Shown here: positions 33,493-41,857 of the stretch, piece by piece
Position numbering within the stretch: the stretch's first letter is position 1
Layout: each line of letters opens with the position of its first letter
Origin: Sinosporangium siamense
Lineage (GTDB): Bacteria; Actinomycetota; Actinomycetes; Streptosporangiales; Streptosporangiaceae
DNA: 64,000 nt
Direction: 5' to 3'
NCBI RefSeq assembly: GCF_016863435.1
Contig: NZ_BOOW01000031.1
Span: 124,001-188,000, forward strand
Program-made: the position numbers and the translations under genes
The notes under the pieces: model-generated
The model's input: only the letters and a program-made list of their open reading frames with translations
Databases searched by the model: none
What the model was told of the DNA's origin: nothing

Positions 33493-34666
33493 ATGGCTCT
33501 CTCCGATCTCCACCGAGACATGGTGCTGTCCGCCATCGAGGAGTTCGACCACCTGGGCCGAGAAGCCTTCTTAGACCTGTACGGCTACCAGAGAGCACGC
33601 GACTACTTCATCGAGCACGACGGCCGCAGATACGACTCCAAAGCGATCGCCGGCGTCGCCCACCGCCACGTCGACGGCTCCCCACTCCGCGCCTCGGACT
33701 TCTCCGGCGGCGCCGCCACGGTGGCCCGCCACCTACGCAACCTGGGCTTCACCGTAACCGGCCCCGGAAACACCCCACCCGAAAGCCCAGTGGAGTCCCT
33801 CCTCAGCAAAATCACGACGCTGAGAACCGCGACATCTCCCAAAACCAAACACCCCAAACGACACCAGCCGTTGACGTTACTCTGGGCACTGGGCCGCGCC
33901 GCGAATGGCGAACCCAGGCTGGCACCCTGGGATTTCACCCGCACAGAGATCGGCCGCCTCATCACGGACTTCGGCCTTGTCGACGACCGCCCCAACCCCG
34001 AATTCCCCATCCTGAGGCTCACCCACGTCGGCCTTTGGGAGTTGCCCGGCCACCCCAACCCTCCCTCAGCCGGCGGCAGCGATCCCCAGATATGGATGCG
34101 CCGCCATCAACCGAAATCCGGGCCCCAAGCCTGGTTCTACAACCTGGTAGCCCACGACGAGCCAACCCGCTCCCACGCCACCGCGATCCTGCTCAGCAAG
34201 TACTTCCACGACACCGACCAGGAAGCCCTTCTATCTCGCGTCGGCCTCATCCGCGCAGAACCAACTCCAACCCCACCCCCCAGCACAACCCCAGCCCGAT
34301 ACCCGACAACAACAAATCGCATCATCCGCGACACCGCACTCGCACAGTGGATCAAATCCCTGCACGGCCATCACTGCCAGATCTGCGGCCTCCAATTAAC
34401 CCTCCCAACCGGCCCCTACGCCGAGGGCGCCCACATCCGCCCGCTAGGCCACCCCCACAACGGCCCCGACGAAATCGCCAACCTCCTCTGCCTCTGCCCC
34501 AACCACCACACCCTCTTCGAAGCACGGCGCAATCGTCATCGAGGACGACCTGACCCTCTTCGACCGAGTAGCAGGGGAGACACGCGGACACCTTCGCACC
34601 CTCCCCGGACACGTGATCGACCAACGCCACCTCGCCTACCACCGAGCCATCTCGGAAATCGGCTGA
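33493..34666 (+). pseudogene. HNH restriction endonuclease, phosphorothioate-DNA-binding (ScoMcrA) type, frameshifted
   Basis: ATG 33493 starts a 390-residue frame. The N-terminal domain (DLHRDMVLSAIEEFDHLGRE, then DGRRYDSKAIAGVAH) resembles the ScoMcrA head. Residues about 130-200 (LLWALGRAANGEPRLAPWDF and LWELPGH) resemble the sulfur-binding domain of enzymes that cut phosphorothioated DNA. The HNH part is clear: HCQICGLQL, GAHIRPLG and NLLCLCPNHHTLFE. After E (34521) one extra base breaks the frame. Reading one base on restores GAIVIEDDLTLFD and an ending to TGA 34664-34666. The HNH His and Asn lie before the break, so the shortened protein with a wrong tail might keep some activity. A sequencing error is also possible. 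Confidence 0.75.
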
Positions 34667-35192
34667 GCGCGTCTAGGGCCAGTCGGTACAGCAAGTCGGG
34701 GAACTGAACTCAGGATGGGGCGATTGAGGATCAGGGAAGAAGGCTTTCGCCACATCGGTGCCGGTGCCGGTGCCGGTGCCGGTGGCGACGACAAGGTTTC
34801 ACCCAGCCGTTGCCCTCGGCAGCGCCGGCCCCTTGGTGTATGCAGGGCCGGCACCCGCAGGAGCTCACAGGTCCAGCACCTTCTGGTGCCGGAGCATGGC
34901 GCGCGTCCTGTAGGGCCGCGCCGCATCAAGTAGCGGGCTTCGGTCGACGTTCGGCTGACCGTGATCCCCGCTGCCAGTGCCTTGGCAATCCTCGGGTTCC
35001 TTACGGCCAGGAGCGATCGCAGGTACCGCCGGGACGCGTCGGTGGTGAGAGCACTGGTCTTAGGCGGGTTCAACGGGCATCTCTATCGAAGGGGGAGCGG
35101 CCGTTGACGTCGGCTCGTCGTGGCCGGAGAGGCGTCCTCGGCCTGCTCACCCCTCCGATCTACCTGCACACGGCAGTCGTCAGGCGACGGCC
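34667..35192. other. Intergenic region, no confident gene
   Basis: A minus-strand frame (35073 to 34636) begins MNPPKTSALTTDASRRYLRS and reads fairly protein-like for about 50 residues, then becomes Arg/Pro/Ala-rich low-complexity sequence. I do not recognise it and treat it as a possible gene fragment. A short GGTGCC tandem repeat (34757-34780) lies within it. Confidence 0.35.
34757..34780. repeat. 6-bp tandem repeat GGTGCC, four copies
   Basis: Four perfect GGTGCC units followed by GGTGGC. Confidence 0.9.
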
Positions 35193-36836
35193 CTACAGCG
35201 GCCACGCAGAAGGTAGGTACGGCAAGCGGGTGGAGCGGGCGATGGCGTCGGCCGATGACGGAGCCGGGCAGAAGCGGTCTCGCCTGGGCAGTGCCCCGGT
35301 GGCCAGGAAGGAGTTCATCGTCTCGTCGGCGCAGCTGCCCAGGCCGAAGACGCCGTGGCCTCCCTGGTCGACTGTGACCATGACGGCCCGCTGTCCTAGC
35401 GCGGCACGCAGGCCGCGTGCGCCCGCCAGGGGCGTGATCGGGTCGCGGGTGTTCTGCAGGATCAGCACGTTGCGCGGGCCCTGATCGGTAACCTTCACCG
35501 GCGGCTCCACGGGCCGGGTGGGCCACGCCGCGCACGGCCAGATGTTCGACGGCATGCCCGCTGTGACCGGCCACGCCCGCCGGTCGGCCGCGACCTGCCG
35601 GGCGTGCAACGCGACGCTGCGTGGCCAGGCGACGTCGCCGCAGATCACCGCGTAGAGCGCGGCGACGTGGTTGTCCGCCGGTGTCTGCGCCGTTCCGGCG
35701 CCCCTGTGACCGCCGGCCCTACCGGCAGGGCCCAGCCGGTCCAGCCGCGCCAGGATGGCGGTGTCCACGGTGGATCCTGAGATGGCGGCAGTGAGCTCCC
35801 GCCACAACTCGGCCATGAGGGGGAAGCGGGCGTCGAAGCTCAGCCCTCTTCGGGTGGTCTCGCGCAGCGTGTTGCCGTCGAACATGAGGCCGCCGGGGAT
35901 CGGCAAGGGCTGCCGGTCAAGGGCCGCGACCAGGCGGTCGTAGCTGCGCCGTACCTCGTCCGGTGTCGTACCGAGGTGGTAGACGGCGTCCCGTTCGGCC
36001 GCGAAGGCGAGGAGGTCGGGCAGACGCACCGCGACCGCCTTGCTCGCGGACCGCAAATGACCCCGCCACACCAGACCAGGGTCGACGGCGCTGTCCAGCA
36101 CGATCCGATCGGTGCGTCCCGGGAACATCGAGACGTAGACGGCTCCCAGATAGGTGCCGTAGGAGCCGCCGATGTAGGACAGTCTCGGTTCACCGAGTGC
36201 GGCTCGGATGCGGTCCATGTCCCGGGCCGTGTTGGCCGTGGTGACGAACGGGAGCAGATCGCCAGAGTGCTTGGCGCATGCGGCTGCGGTGTTCCGTGCG
36301 AAGGCGACATTGCGCTCGATGCCGCCGTCCGGCGCCGGATAGGGCAGCACCAGTGAATTGTCCCGCGCGAGGTCGAGCCCGCAGGTGACCGGGGTGCTGC
36401 GGCCGACCCCTCGCGGGTCGAAGCCGATCAGGTCATACCGATCCAGGACCTCGCGCGGCAGCCCGACCGCCAGCACGCTGGGCAGGTCCAGGCCGCTAAC
36501 GCCTGGGCCGCCCGGGTTGGACAGCAGGATCCCGCGACGCGACCCCGGCTGTGCCGTACCGATCCGGGAGATCGCGATCTCGATGCTCCGCCCACGCGGG
36601 GCGCGGTAGTCCAGCGGCACCTGCAAAGTCGCGCACTGCTGGCGCGGGTCGCGCGGGATGCCGGATTCCACTGGCGGGCACTCGCCCCAGATCGGAGCCG
36701 CTCCCGTGGCTTCGGCCACCGACGGCTCCGGGGTGCCGATCCTGGCCTCGGCCTGTGTGGTCGGACCTGCCGCCACGGTGGCCACTGTCGCCGCGGCGAT
36801 GAACAATGTCAGGCTTGATCGGAGACTTAATCGCAT
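35193..36836 (-). CDS. Secreted alpha/beta hydrolase with TAP-like C-terminal domain (tripeptidyl aminopeptidase family)
   Basis: The 547-residue protein begins with a Sec signal peptide (MRLSLRSSLTLFIAAATVAT). It carries the S33-family features: a GILLSNPGGPGVSG oxyanion loop, the nucleophile elbow GGSYGTYLGAVY, and a C-terminal TAP-like domain with VLILQNTRDPITPLAGARGL (Asp) and VTVDQGGHGVFGLGSC (His). Relatives in Streptomyces release tripeptides from the N-terminus of secreted proteins. It should act outside the cell. A weak GAGG site precedes the ATG. The gene stands alone. Confidence 0.92.
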   Translation of the reverse strand: MRLSLRSSLTLFIAAATVATVAAGPTTQAEARIGTPEPSVAEATGAAPIWGECPPVESGIPRDPRQQCATLQVPLDYRAPRGRSIEIAISRIGTAQPGSRRGILLSNPGGPGVSGLDLPSVLAVGLPREVLDRYDLIGFDPRGVGRSTPVTCGLDLARDNSLVLPYPAPDGGIERNVAFARNTAAACAKHSGDLLPFVTTANTARDMDRIRAALGEPRLSYIGGSYGTYLGAVYVSMFPGRTDRIVLDSAVDPGLVWRGHLRSASKAVAVRLPDLLAFAAERDAVYHLGTTPDEVRRSYDRLVAALDRQPLPIPGGLMFDGNTLRETTRRGLSFDARFPLMAELWRELTAAISGSTVDTAILARLDRLGPAGRAGGHRGAGTAQTPADNHVAALYAVICGDVAWPRSVALHARQVAADRRAWPVTAGMPSNIWPCAAWPTRPVEPPVKVTDQGPRNVLILQNTRDPITPLAGARGLRAALGQRAVMVTVDQGGHGVFGLGSCADETMNSFLATGALPRRDRFCPAPSSADAIARSTRLPYLPSAWPL

Positions 36837-37476
36837 TGAAACCTCATTTCGAAAGAAACAGATGACTGTGAAATTGGCGCTGCCGGGTACGCGAGGCCCA
36901 TTGATTAATCACGCAGAGAGACAGGAGCCGTAGTTCGCGGTGGGAGTCGACCAGGGGGACGCCGCCCGTGATGCTTTTCATCGAACGATCCGGAGCCCCG
37001 CCTTAATGGGAGTTTCGATCGGTCCCAGGGGAATTCCCGTGCGCCTGGCGGCTGGTGGGGAAGAGGTCCAATACCGTTCAATCGACCCTCGCCACCTGTG
37101 ATTCGACCGCTCTGAGCAGGTCACGGGGCTTGATCGACAACGGAACGGTGGCGTCAGCAGGGCGACGCGGGCGGAGGTGCCGCCTTCCACCGTTCCGGCC
37201 CCGAACTCCTATGGCTACGTCGAGCCACCGCCCGGGTGAATCGATTCGGTCCAGGCGCCCGCGCCTTTCACGAGCCGGTTCCCTCTCCGGCAACCGGAAT
37301 GGGCGGCCGCCAACCGGCTGCTGATGATTTCCTTGACCCACACCGAGATCGAGACCACCGCGGAGCTGGTGCGGGATTTCCGGAGCAGCCGATGCGGCGG
37401 CTCGGACGCCGCCTGACCGGCCGCTACGCCGGCGTCGTGCGCCCGGCGGCGGGACGACCCCGCGGCCGGGTCGCGG
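36837..37476. other. Intergenic region, no confident gene
   Basis: About 640 bp. A plus-strand stretch at 37300-37420 reads ANRLLMISLTHTEIETTAEL and looks like the C-terminal tip of an enzyme, but nothing upstream in frame continues it, so it is at most a fragment. No clear terminator or promoter seen. Confidence 0.4.
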
Positions 37477-37854
37477 TCATGACGAGGCCGGTGCCGCCGC
37501 GCCGGGCGTTAGAGCCGCCTGGACGATGCGGATCGCCTCGGCGGCGTCGATGCCGACGCTCGCGATCACGGCCGCGTAGTCGGCGGCGGCCCGGCGGGCG
37601 CGCTCCCGGCCCTCCTCGCCTGCGGCCGACACGAACGAGCCCGCCCGCCCGCGCGTCTCGATCAGCCCCGCCTCCTCCAGCTCCCGGTAGGCCCGGCCGA
37701 CCGTGTTGACGGCCAGGCCGAGGTCGGCCGCGAGGTGGCGGATGGTCGGCAGCCGGGCGCCCACGGCCAGCGTGTGATCCTGGATCTGCCGGGCGAGCTG
37801 GGCCCGCAGCTGCTCGAACGGTGGCACCGGCGAGGCGGCGTCGATGACGATCAT
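37477..37854 (-). CDS. GntR-family regulator, short YtrA type
   Basis: 125 residues from ATG 37854, which overlaps the stop of the upstream membrane-protein gene (ATGA). The N-terminus has the GntR winged helix: PPFEQLRAQLARQIQDHTLA, GARLPTIRHLAADLGLAVN and TVGRAYRELEEAGLIETRGR. The C-terminal part is only about 45 residues, as in the YtrA subfamily, which usually controls membrane or ABC-transport genes of its own operon. The nested palindrome upstream of the membrane gene (38685-38732) is the obvious operator, suggesting autoregulation of the two-gene operon. Confidence 0.88.
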   Translation of the reverse strand: MIVIDAASPVPPFEQLRAQLARQIQDHTLAVGARLPTIRHLAADLGLAVNTVGRAYRELEEAGLIETRGRAGSFVSAAGEEGRERARRAAADYAAVIASVGIDAAEAIRIVQAALTPGAAAPASS

Positions 37855-38675
37855 CGGACGCTCATGACCCGCCGCGCCACCGTCGCGCTCGACGGCGCCT
37901 TGACCTGGAGCGCGACGTACGCGACCGTGCCCAGGATCACGTAGGTGACCGCGGCGGCGCTCCACCAGCCGGGCGCGGTGCCGAACAGCAGCACCATGGG
38001 CAGCGACCACTGCACATACGGCGCGTTGATCTCGCGGGCGTCCTCGACGCGCATGATGACGTCGGCGGTCAACGACTCCTCGTCCTCCGCCACGACCGGG
38101 CGCCTGAGCAGGTGGCGCATCTGCACGGCGCTGATGGCTGTCGCGCCGAGCAGTCCGATCAGCAGGACGACGGCCAATTGCCGCACGGTGGGGTCGGGAA
38201 CGGCCAGGGCGCTTCCGGCCAGCATCATCGCACCGGCGAACGTGGCGACCGCGTAGACGGCATGTGGCCGGCCAAGCACAGCCAGCCAGCCGGGGTGGAC
38301 CAGATGGGCGGCCCTGCGGGACAGCGTCGCGCCCGCCCGCTGGTCGACGCGTCGCACCCACCGGTCGAGCAGCGCCTGTGCCAGCAGCAGCCCGGCCACG
38401 AACACGGCCAGTGCCAGCAGCGGCAGCGGGCGATGCGGCTGGAAACCGCCGGAGGCGGGCCGGTCGTAGGCCGCGGCGAGCCCACTCGCGACGATCAGCA
38501 CGCCCATGCTGACCTGAACGGCGAGGCGGGCGGCCATCCGAACCCCCAGCCGGCTTGCCAGCAACGGGGTCGAGCGGACGCCGGTCAGGTCGTGCCGGGC
38601 CAGCCAGTCGTCCGCCAGTCGCAGATTGGCCGCACGCGCCGGCGGGCCGGCGTCCGGTAGCGATTCGCGGGTCAC
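37851..38675 (-). CDS. Multi-pass membrane protein co-transcribed with GntR regulator
   Basis: GTG 38675 follows AAGGAGGAGCT; the frame extends to 38900 through the operator but that is not coding. The 274-residue product has about six hydrophobic segments: LAVQVSMGVLIVASGLAAAY, LLALAVFVAGLLLAQALL, AVYAVATFAGAMMLAGSALA, LAVVLLIGLLGATAISAV, WSLPMVLLFGTAPGWW and VTYVILGTVAYVALQV. No transport motif is recognised. Its stop overlaps the GntR start by four bases, so the pair is translationally coupled. GntR/YtrA partners are often permease-like, but function is not known. Confidence 0.75.
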   Translation of the reverse strand: MTRESLPDAGPPARAANLRLADDWLARHDLTGVRSTPLLASRLGVRMAARLAVQVSMGVLIVASGLAAAYDRPASGGFQPHRPLPLLALAVFVAGLLLAQALLDRWVRRVDQRAGATLSRRAAHLVHPGWLAVLGRPHAVYAVATFAGAMMLAGSALAVPDPTVRQLAVVLLIGLLGATAISAVQMRHLLRRPVVAEDEESLTADVIMRVEDAREINAPYVQWSLPMVLLFGTAPGWWSAAAVTYVILGTVAYVALQVKAPSSATVARRVMSVR

Positions 38676-38684
38676 AGCTCCTCC

Positions 38685-38732
38685 TTTGTCGCAAGCTTTG
38701 TAGCAATATATTGCGTCATAGCTTGCGACAAA
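38685..38732. promoter_or_regulatory. Nested palindromic operator of the membrane protein-GntR operon
   Basis: Outer arms TTTGTCGCAAGCT (38685-38697) and AGCTTGCGACAAA (38720-38732) are perfect inverted repeats. Between them lies a second palindrome, GCAATATATTGC (38703-38714). The element sits 10-57 bp upstream of the GTG start and is the most AT-rich part of the area, so it overlaps the promoter. Confidence 0.85.
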
Positions 38733-38779
38733 GTCAACGCTTTGTGAGCTCTCATCGTTTTGGTGGTGCGAGCCCGGCC

Positions 38780-39007
38780 TCAGCGGCGCTCGTTGCCGTA
38801 GACCATCAAGTGGACGGCGGCCGGCTCCGTCACTGCCTCGGGTGTCTCCTCCTCGCCGGCGGTGACTCCGAAGCTGTGCTGCAGCACCGTGCGCCACCAC
38901 CCGACCATGGCGCCGGCGGCCTCTTGATTGGACCTGGCCGGCGCCGCACCGCCGTACGCGCCGATCGCCGCTATGACGTACGGCGACACCTCGCGGGCCG
39001 GACCCAC
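38780..39007 (-). CDS. Small hypothetical protein, 75 residues
   Basis: GTG at 39007 with AGGAG about ten bases upstream gives VGPAREVSPYVIAAIGAYGG, followed by Ala/Gly-rich helical sequence (AAGAMVGWWRTVLQHSFGVT) and an acidic Pro-rich tail. It may be membrane-associated. No family recognised. Upstream in-frame sequence to 39151 looks non-coding. It could also be a fragment of a longer protein, as the neighbouring DNA contains other fragments. Confidence 0.4.
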   Translation of the reverse strand: MGPAREVSPYVIAAIGAYGGAAPARSNQEAAGAMVGWWRTVLQHSFGVTAGEEETPEAVTEPAAVHLMVYGNERR

Positions 39008-39238
39008 CAGATCCTCGCTCCTACCTGTTCGGCCTCCCCAGGCGAAACGGCGCCCCCTGGCGGCGTGCTCGCAGCACTGCTCGCCGTGACCGGGTCTAAC
39101 CGGCACACCCCGGCAATGCACGCTTGGAGGGGCGCGGCCGCAGTGCACCAAGCGGGTGGACCGACTCCGGCGCTACCTCTGAGTCACGGCATCTGAAGCA
39201 CCGGGTGGCCAAGGGCCCGCGAACTTCCGATTCCGCCG

Positions 39239-39547
39239 GTGCTGGCGTCCATGTTCGACGCGTACGGCGAAGCCAGGGATGGCCGGGTCTTCCCCAGGAG
39301 GACGGGTGGCCCCTATTCCGACTCCGCCTACTCTCGCGTCTGGCGGGAAGCTCGAGGGTTTGCGCCAACGCCTCGGCAGGTCGCCTCGTCGCCGGCCGCT
39401 CTGCCGTACGTTTTGCGCCAGGTGGCTGTGTCGCTATGGCTAAATGCGGGCGTTCCAGCCTTGGAGGTGGCTAAGCGCATCGGCCACAGTGTTGACGTCC
39501 TCCTTCGCATCTACGCCAAGTGTCCGGATAGTCGGCGAGATCGATGA
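39239..39547 (+). pseudogene. Tyrosine recombinase (phage/AICE integrase) C-terminal fragment
   Basis: The last 60 residues read VLRQVAVSLWLNAGVPALEV, AKRIGHSVDVLLRIYAKC, which is the end of an actinomycete integrase. It includes the Arg of box II, the GHS box and the Tyr nucleophile in RIYAKC. The expected His after LR is Gln, and the N-terminal arm-binding and core domains are absent, so it is non-functional. It ends 305 bp before the left 47-bp tRNA repeat, the usual position of int beside an attachment site, yet lies outside the island defined by the two repeats. Confidence 0.8.
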
Positions 39548-40326
39548 GGTGCTGGCTGCATGACCGGCTTCGGCCTTCTCGGTCCTGACTCCTGCAGGGG
39601 TCGTCCTAGGTGCCCATGGCTATGGCGTGCACGCGTAACACGATTGATGCCCTGTCCGGTGAGCTTTGGCAAATCAGGGCTCCCGAGACAACTTCCATCG
39701 CCGTTCTTACGTGGTGACTTGAGAGCATCCAGTCATGATCGTGATTCTGTGGCTGCATTTGGGGGCTGCGATGGCCTGCCAAGATCTGGACGGCGAAAGG
39801 GCCCCGCGGCTAGAAACCGCAGGTCAGCGCAGAAAGCCATGGTGTTGATAAGTGCCCCCGGCATGATTCGAACATGCGACACCCGCTTTAGGAGAGCGTG
39901 GACCAGGCTGTATGTTTACCTAGGCTGAACTGCAGAGATGCCGTGGGAGGCTCTTCCAGCTCGCCTGATCATCCCGCGCATGCCCCGCTCATGTTGAGCC
40001 ATTACCTTGGCTGAGCAGGGTTTGCTGCAGGTAACGGGCTCGCTGGCCTGAGTCATCTCTTGGCGGTTAAGTCGATGACCCATAGACCTCCAGCCGAATT
40101 GTCGCCCTCGACTCCGATACCTCCGCCGCGATCACCGCGAGCTCCGCGCTTCCGGTGATTCCCCGTTTATCCAGTTGCTGGCTCGGTTTCCGACGTCCGA
40201 GCCCCCACTGAGCGCCACTGCAATGGGACTTCCGCTCCAGCGGTTGGGGATGGTGCCGTCTTCTTCGATGCATTCGAAATCGTCGTCTGCGAGTGTGACG
40301 CGAGTACTTCAGGCGGCGCCCCATGC
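39548..40326. other. Region around the left island boundary, no gene
   Basis: It contains the 47-bp attachment repeat (39852-39898). The remaining sequence on either side has ORFs but no family-like content. Confidence 0.5.
39852..39898. repeat. Attachment-site repeat, left copy (3' part of tRNA-Arg)
   Basis: 47 bp identical to 55501-55547, covering the tRNA-Arg(CCU) gene from its 3' end through the T-arm to the anticodon loop and stem. The rest of the tRNA is missing here, so this is the displaced copy produced by integration. Confidence 0.93.
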
Positions 40327-40515
40327 TCAGAACTCATCCGAAGCGGTGACGAGGGCATGGACGTTCTCCATGATCTCCTTTATGAGGACATCGTCGGTGA
40401 GCACTGCGCCGAGTTTGCGATGCGCTTCCAGCTCGACATCATCCAGGAGACTGGAGGGCTCTCCTAGGGCCCGTACGCGGATATGCTTCCAGAGTGTCTT
40501 ATCCAGCTCATGAAG
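40327..40515 (-). pseudogene. Open frame without start after the small membrane protein, possible frameshifted continuation
   Basis: The frame reads LDKTLWKHIRVRALGEPSSL, EAHRKLGAVLTDDVLIKEIM and ends NVHALVTASDEF at 40327. It looks like real protein but has no start codon of its own. It begins where the membrane protein stops, in another frame, so the two may be one gene split by a frameshift. Confidence 0.4.
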
Positions 40516-40762
40516 CCTGCGCTCCGTCGGTCTCTTTCTTGTACTGCCCGAAGCTGTTCTGTAGCCGCTTCTCTGCAATGTCACGCTCGTCTCGCAGGCG
40601 CCGTTCGGCGTCCGCTCGGTCCTCCGCCTGCTGCTTCGCTGTGTTCCTCTGGTCATCGGCCCTGTACGTCGACTCACGCCGCCATCCAATGACGGCAACC
40701 GCTAGAGCAACTACAACGGCGAAGACAGTTCCCCAGCCTTGAAGGTGATCTGTGATTGGCAC
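40508..40762 (-). CDS. Small membrane-anchored coiled-coil protein
   Basis: GTG 40762 gives 84 residues: VPITDHLQ, then a transmembrane segment GWGTVFAVVVALAVAVIGW and a highly charged coiled coil (RNTAKQQAEDRADAERRLRD, ERDIAEKRLQNSFGQ). It lies immediately downstream of the HEPN-motif gene on the same strand and may be the last gene of the defence operon. The ribosome site is weak. The continuation in another frame suggests the gene may be broken. No family recognised. Confidence 0.45.
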   Translation of the reverse strand: MPITDHLQGWGTVFAVVVALAVAVIGWRRESTYRADDQRNTAKQQAEDRADAERRLRDERDIAEKRLQNSFGQYKKETDGAQAS

Positions 40763-40833
40763 GTTTTCCCAGGACGGGGTTGCCAGCACACGAGCGGAAA
40801 TCGAGTGGGAACTAAGCAGTAAGCAGTCGATTT

Positions 40834-41838
40834 TTATGCAGAATCTTCTCTCTCGTCTACGCGATTCGACAAAGAAGTGGCCATGGACAACAACTTCCCA
40901 ACCATTATTTGAAGTGTTGCCGCACGCTGTCCCACAACTTCTCGACTCGGACGCGGTACCGTACCGTGTACGAGTTGGCTTCGGAGCGTGTAGCACTTCT
41001 TGAAGAAGTCGGCCGGCGTCTCGTCCGCGAACTGCTGGTCGCCGAGCATGGAAGCGAGAGCTTGGCCCGCCTGCCCAATCGACTGCTTCCGGAGATCTCT
41101 TAAGGCGCCTAGTAGGGCGTCCCTCTCACGTACAGGGAGATCGGCCTGCTTGGTCTGTTTAAATAGATCGTTTACGTGAGCGACCACCGTCAGCGACCGG
41201 TCATCACGCTTGATGATGGTCTCGACCGCCATCATCAACATCAAGAACCGAGCGTCGGCCGAAGTTTCTGAGAAAGACGATGCGAAGAGACTGTGAGCAA
41301 CCAGCTGTGCATCGTCGAGTTGGAGGTCAGCTTGATCGGCCAGAGTTGACGCGCAGGAGACAATGTCCTCGATGGGGCGGCTCAGCACCGCCGTCAGCGG
41401 CATTGCAGTTTCGAATGCCGCTGCAGGCTCGCTGGGGAAGACCAGAATTCCGTGAACATTGTCCAGGACTTGTCGGGGCTGGTCAGCGTCCTCTTCCTCG
41501 AAGAGACGGCGTCCAGCATTGGTTAGCTCGCCCTGGGGTGCTCGGGTACCGAAATCTGCGCCGATGTTGAGCTGGGCGAAGGCCACCATGAGCGCAGCAC
41601 GCCACTTTTCGGCACTGGCTTGAGCCGCCGCAGCTGACGTGTAGTTCCTGCCGCGGATTACCATGAACCTGTCGTCGGCCCCCCATGTCTCCAGAGTGAC
41701 CTGACCCGCGGAATCTATGCAGATCTGTGAGTTGACGTCGACGCCCGTCACCTGAGACGTGTTTCCAATACGGAAGCGTATCCGGAAGTCATGTGGCGGT
41801 CCGGGCGCCACGGTCTCGTCCGATATATGAGTCAGCAA
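40834..41838 (-). CDS. Apea-like/HEPN-motif protein of the island operon
   Basis: TTG 41838, behind AAGGAGCCCCG, gives 334 residues. The C-terminal half is helical: ARFLMLMMAVETIIKR, DLFKQTKQADLPVRERDALL, FFKKCYTLRSQLVHGTVPRP. R286-x4-H291 in LRSQLVHG fits the R-x4-6-H motif of HEPN ribonucleases, and the layout resembles Apea-like HEPN proteins. The N-terminal part has no known domain. HEPN RNases act as toxins or abortive-infection effectors. It starts 19 bases after the DUF262 gene, so it is in the operon and may provide an RNA-cleaving backup. The nuclease idea is inferred from the motif only. Confidence 0.6.
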   Translation of the reverse strand: MLTHISDETVAPGPPHDFRIRFRIGNTSQVTGVDVNSQICIDSAGQVTLETWGADDRFMVIRGRNYTSAAAAQASAEKWRAALMVAFAQLNIGADFGTRAPQGELTNAGRRLFEEEDADQPRQVLDNVHGILVFPSEPAAAFETAMPLTAVLSRPIEDIVSCASTLADQADLQLDDAQLVAHSLFASSFSETSADARFLMLMMAVETIIKRDDRSLTVVAHVNDLFKQTKQADLPVRERDALLGALRDLRKQSIGQAGQALASMLGDQQFADETPADFFKKCYTLRSQLVHGTVPRPSREVVGQRAATLQIMVGKLLSMATSLSNRVDEREDSA

Positions 41839-41857
41839 CGGGGCTCCTTAATGCCGA

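Noticed and set aside
34636-35073. Complete gene on the minus strand
   Set aside because: Only the first 50 residues look protein-like; the remainder is low-complexity and driven by a GGTGCC repeat.
39852-39898. Second tRNA-Arg gene
   Set aside because: Only the 3' part from anticodon stem to acceptor end is present; the D-arm and 5' acceptor strand are missing, so it is the att copy and not a tRNA.
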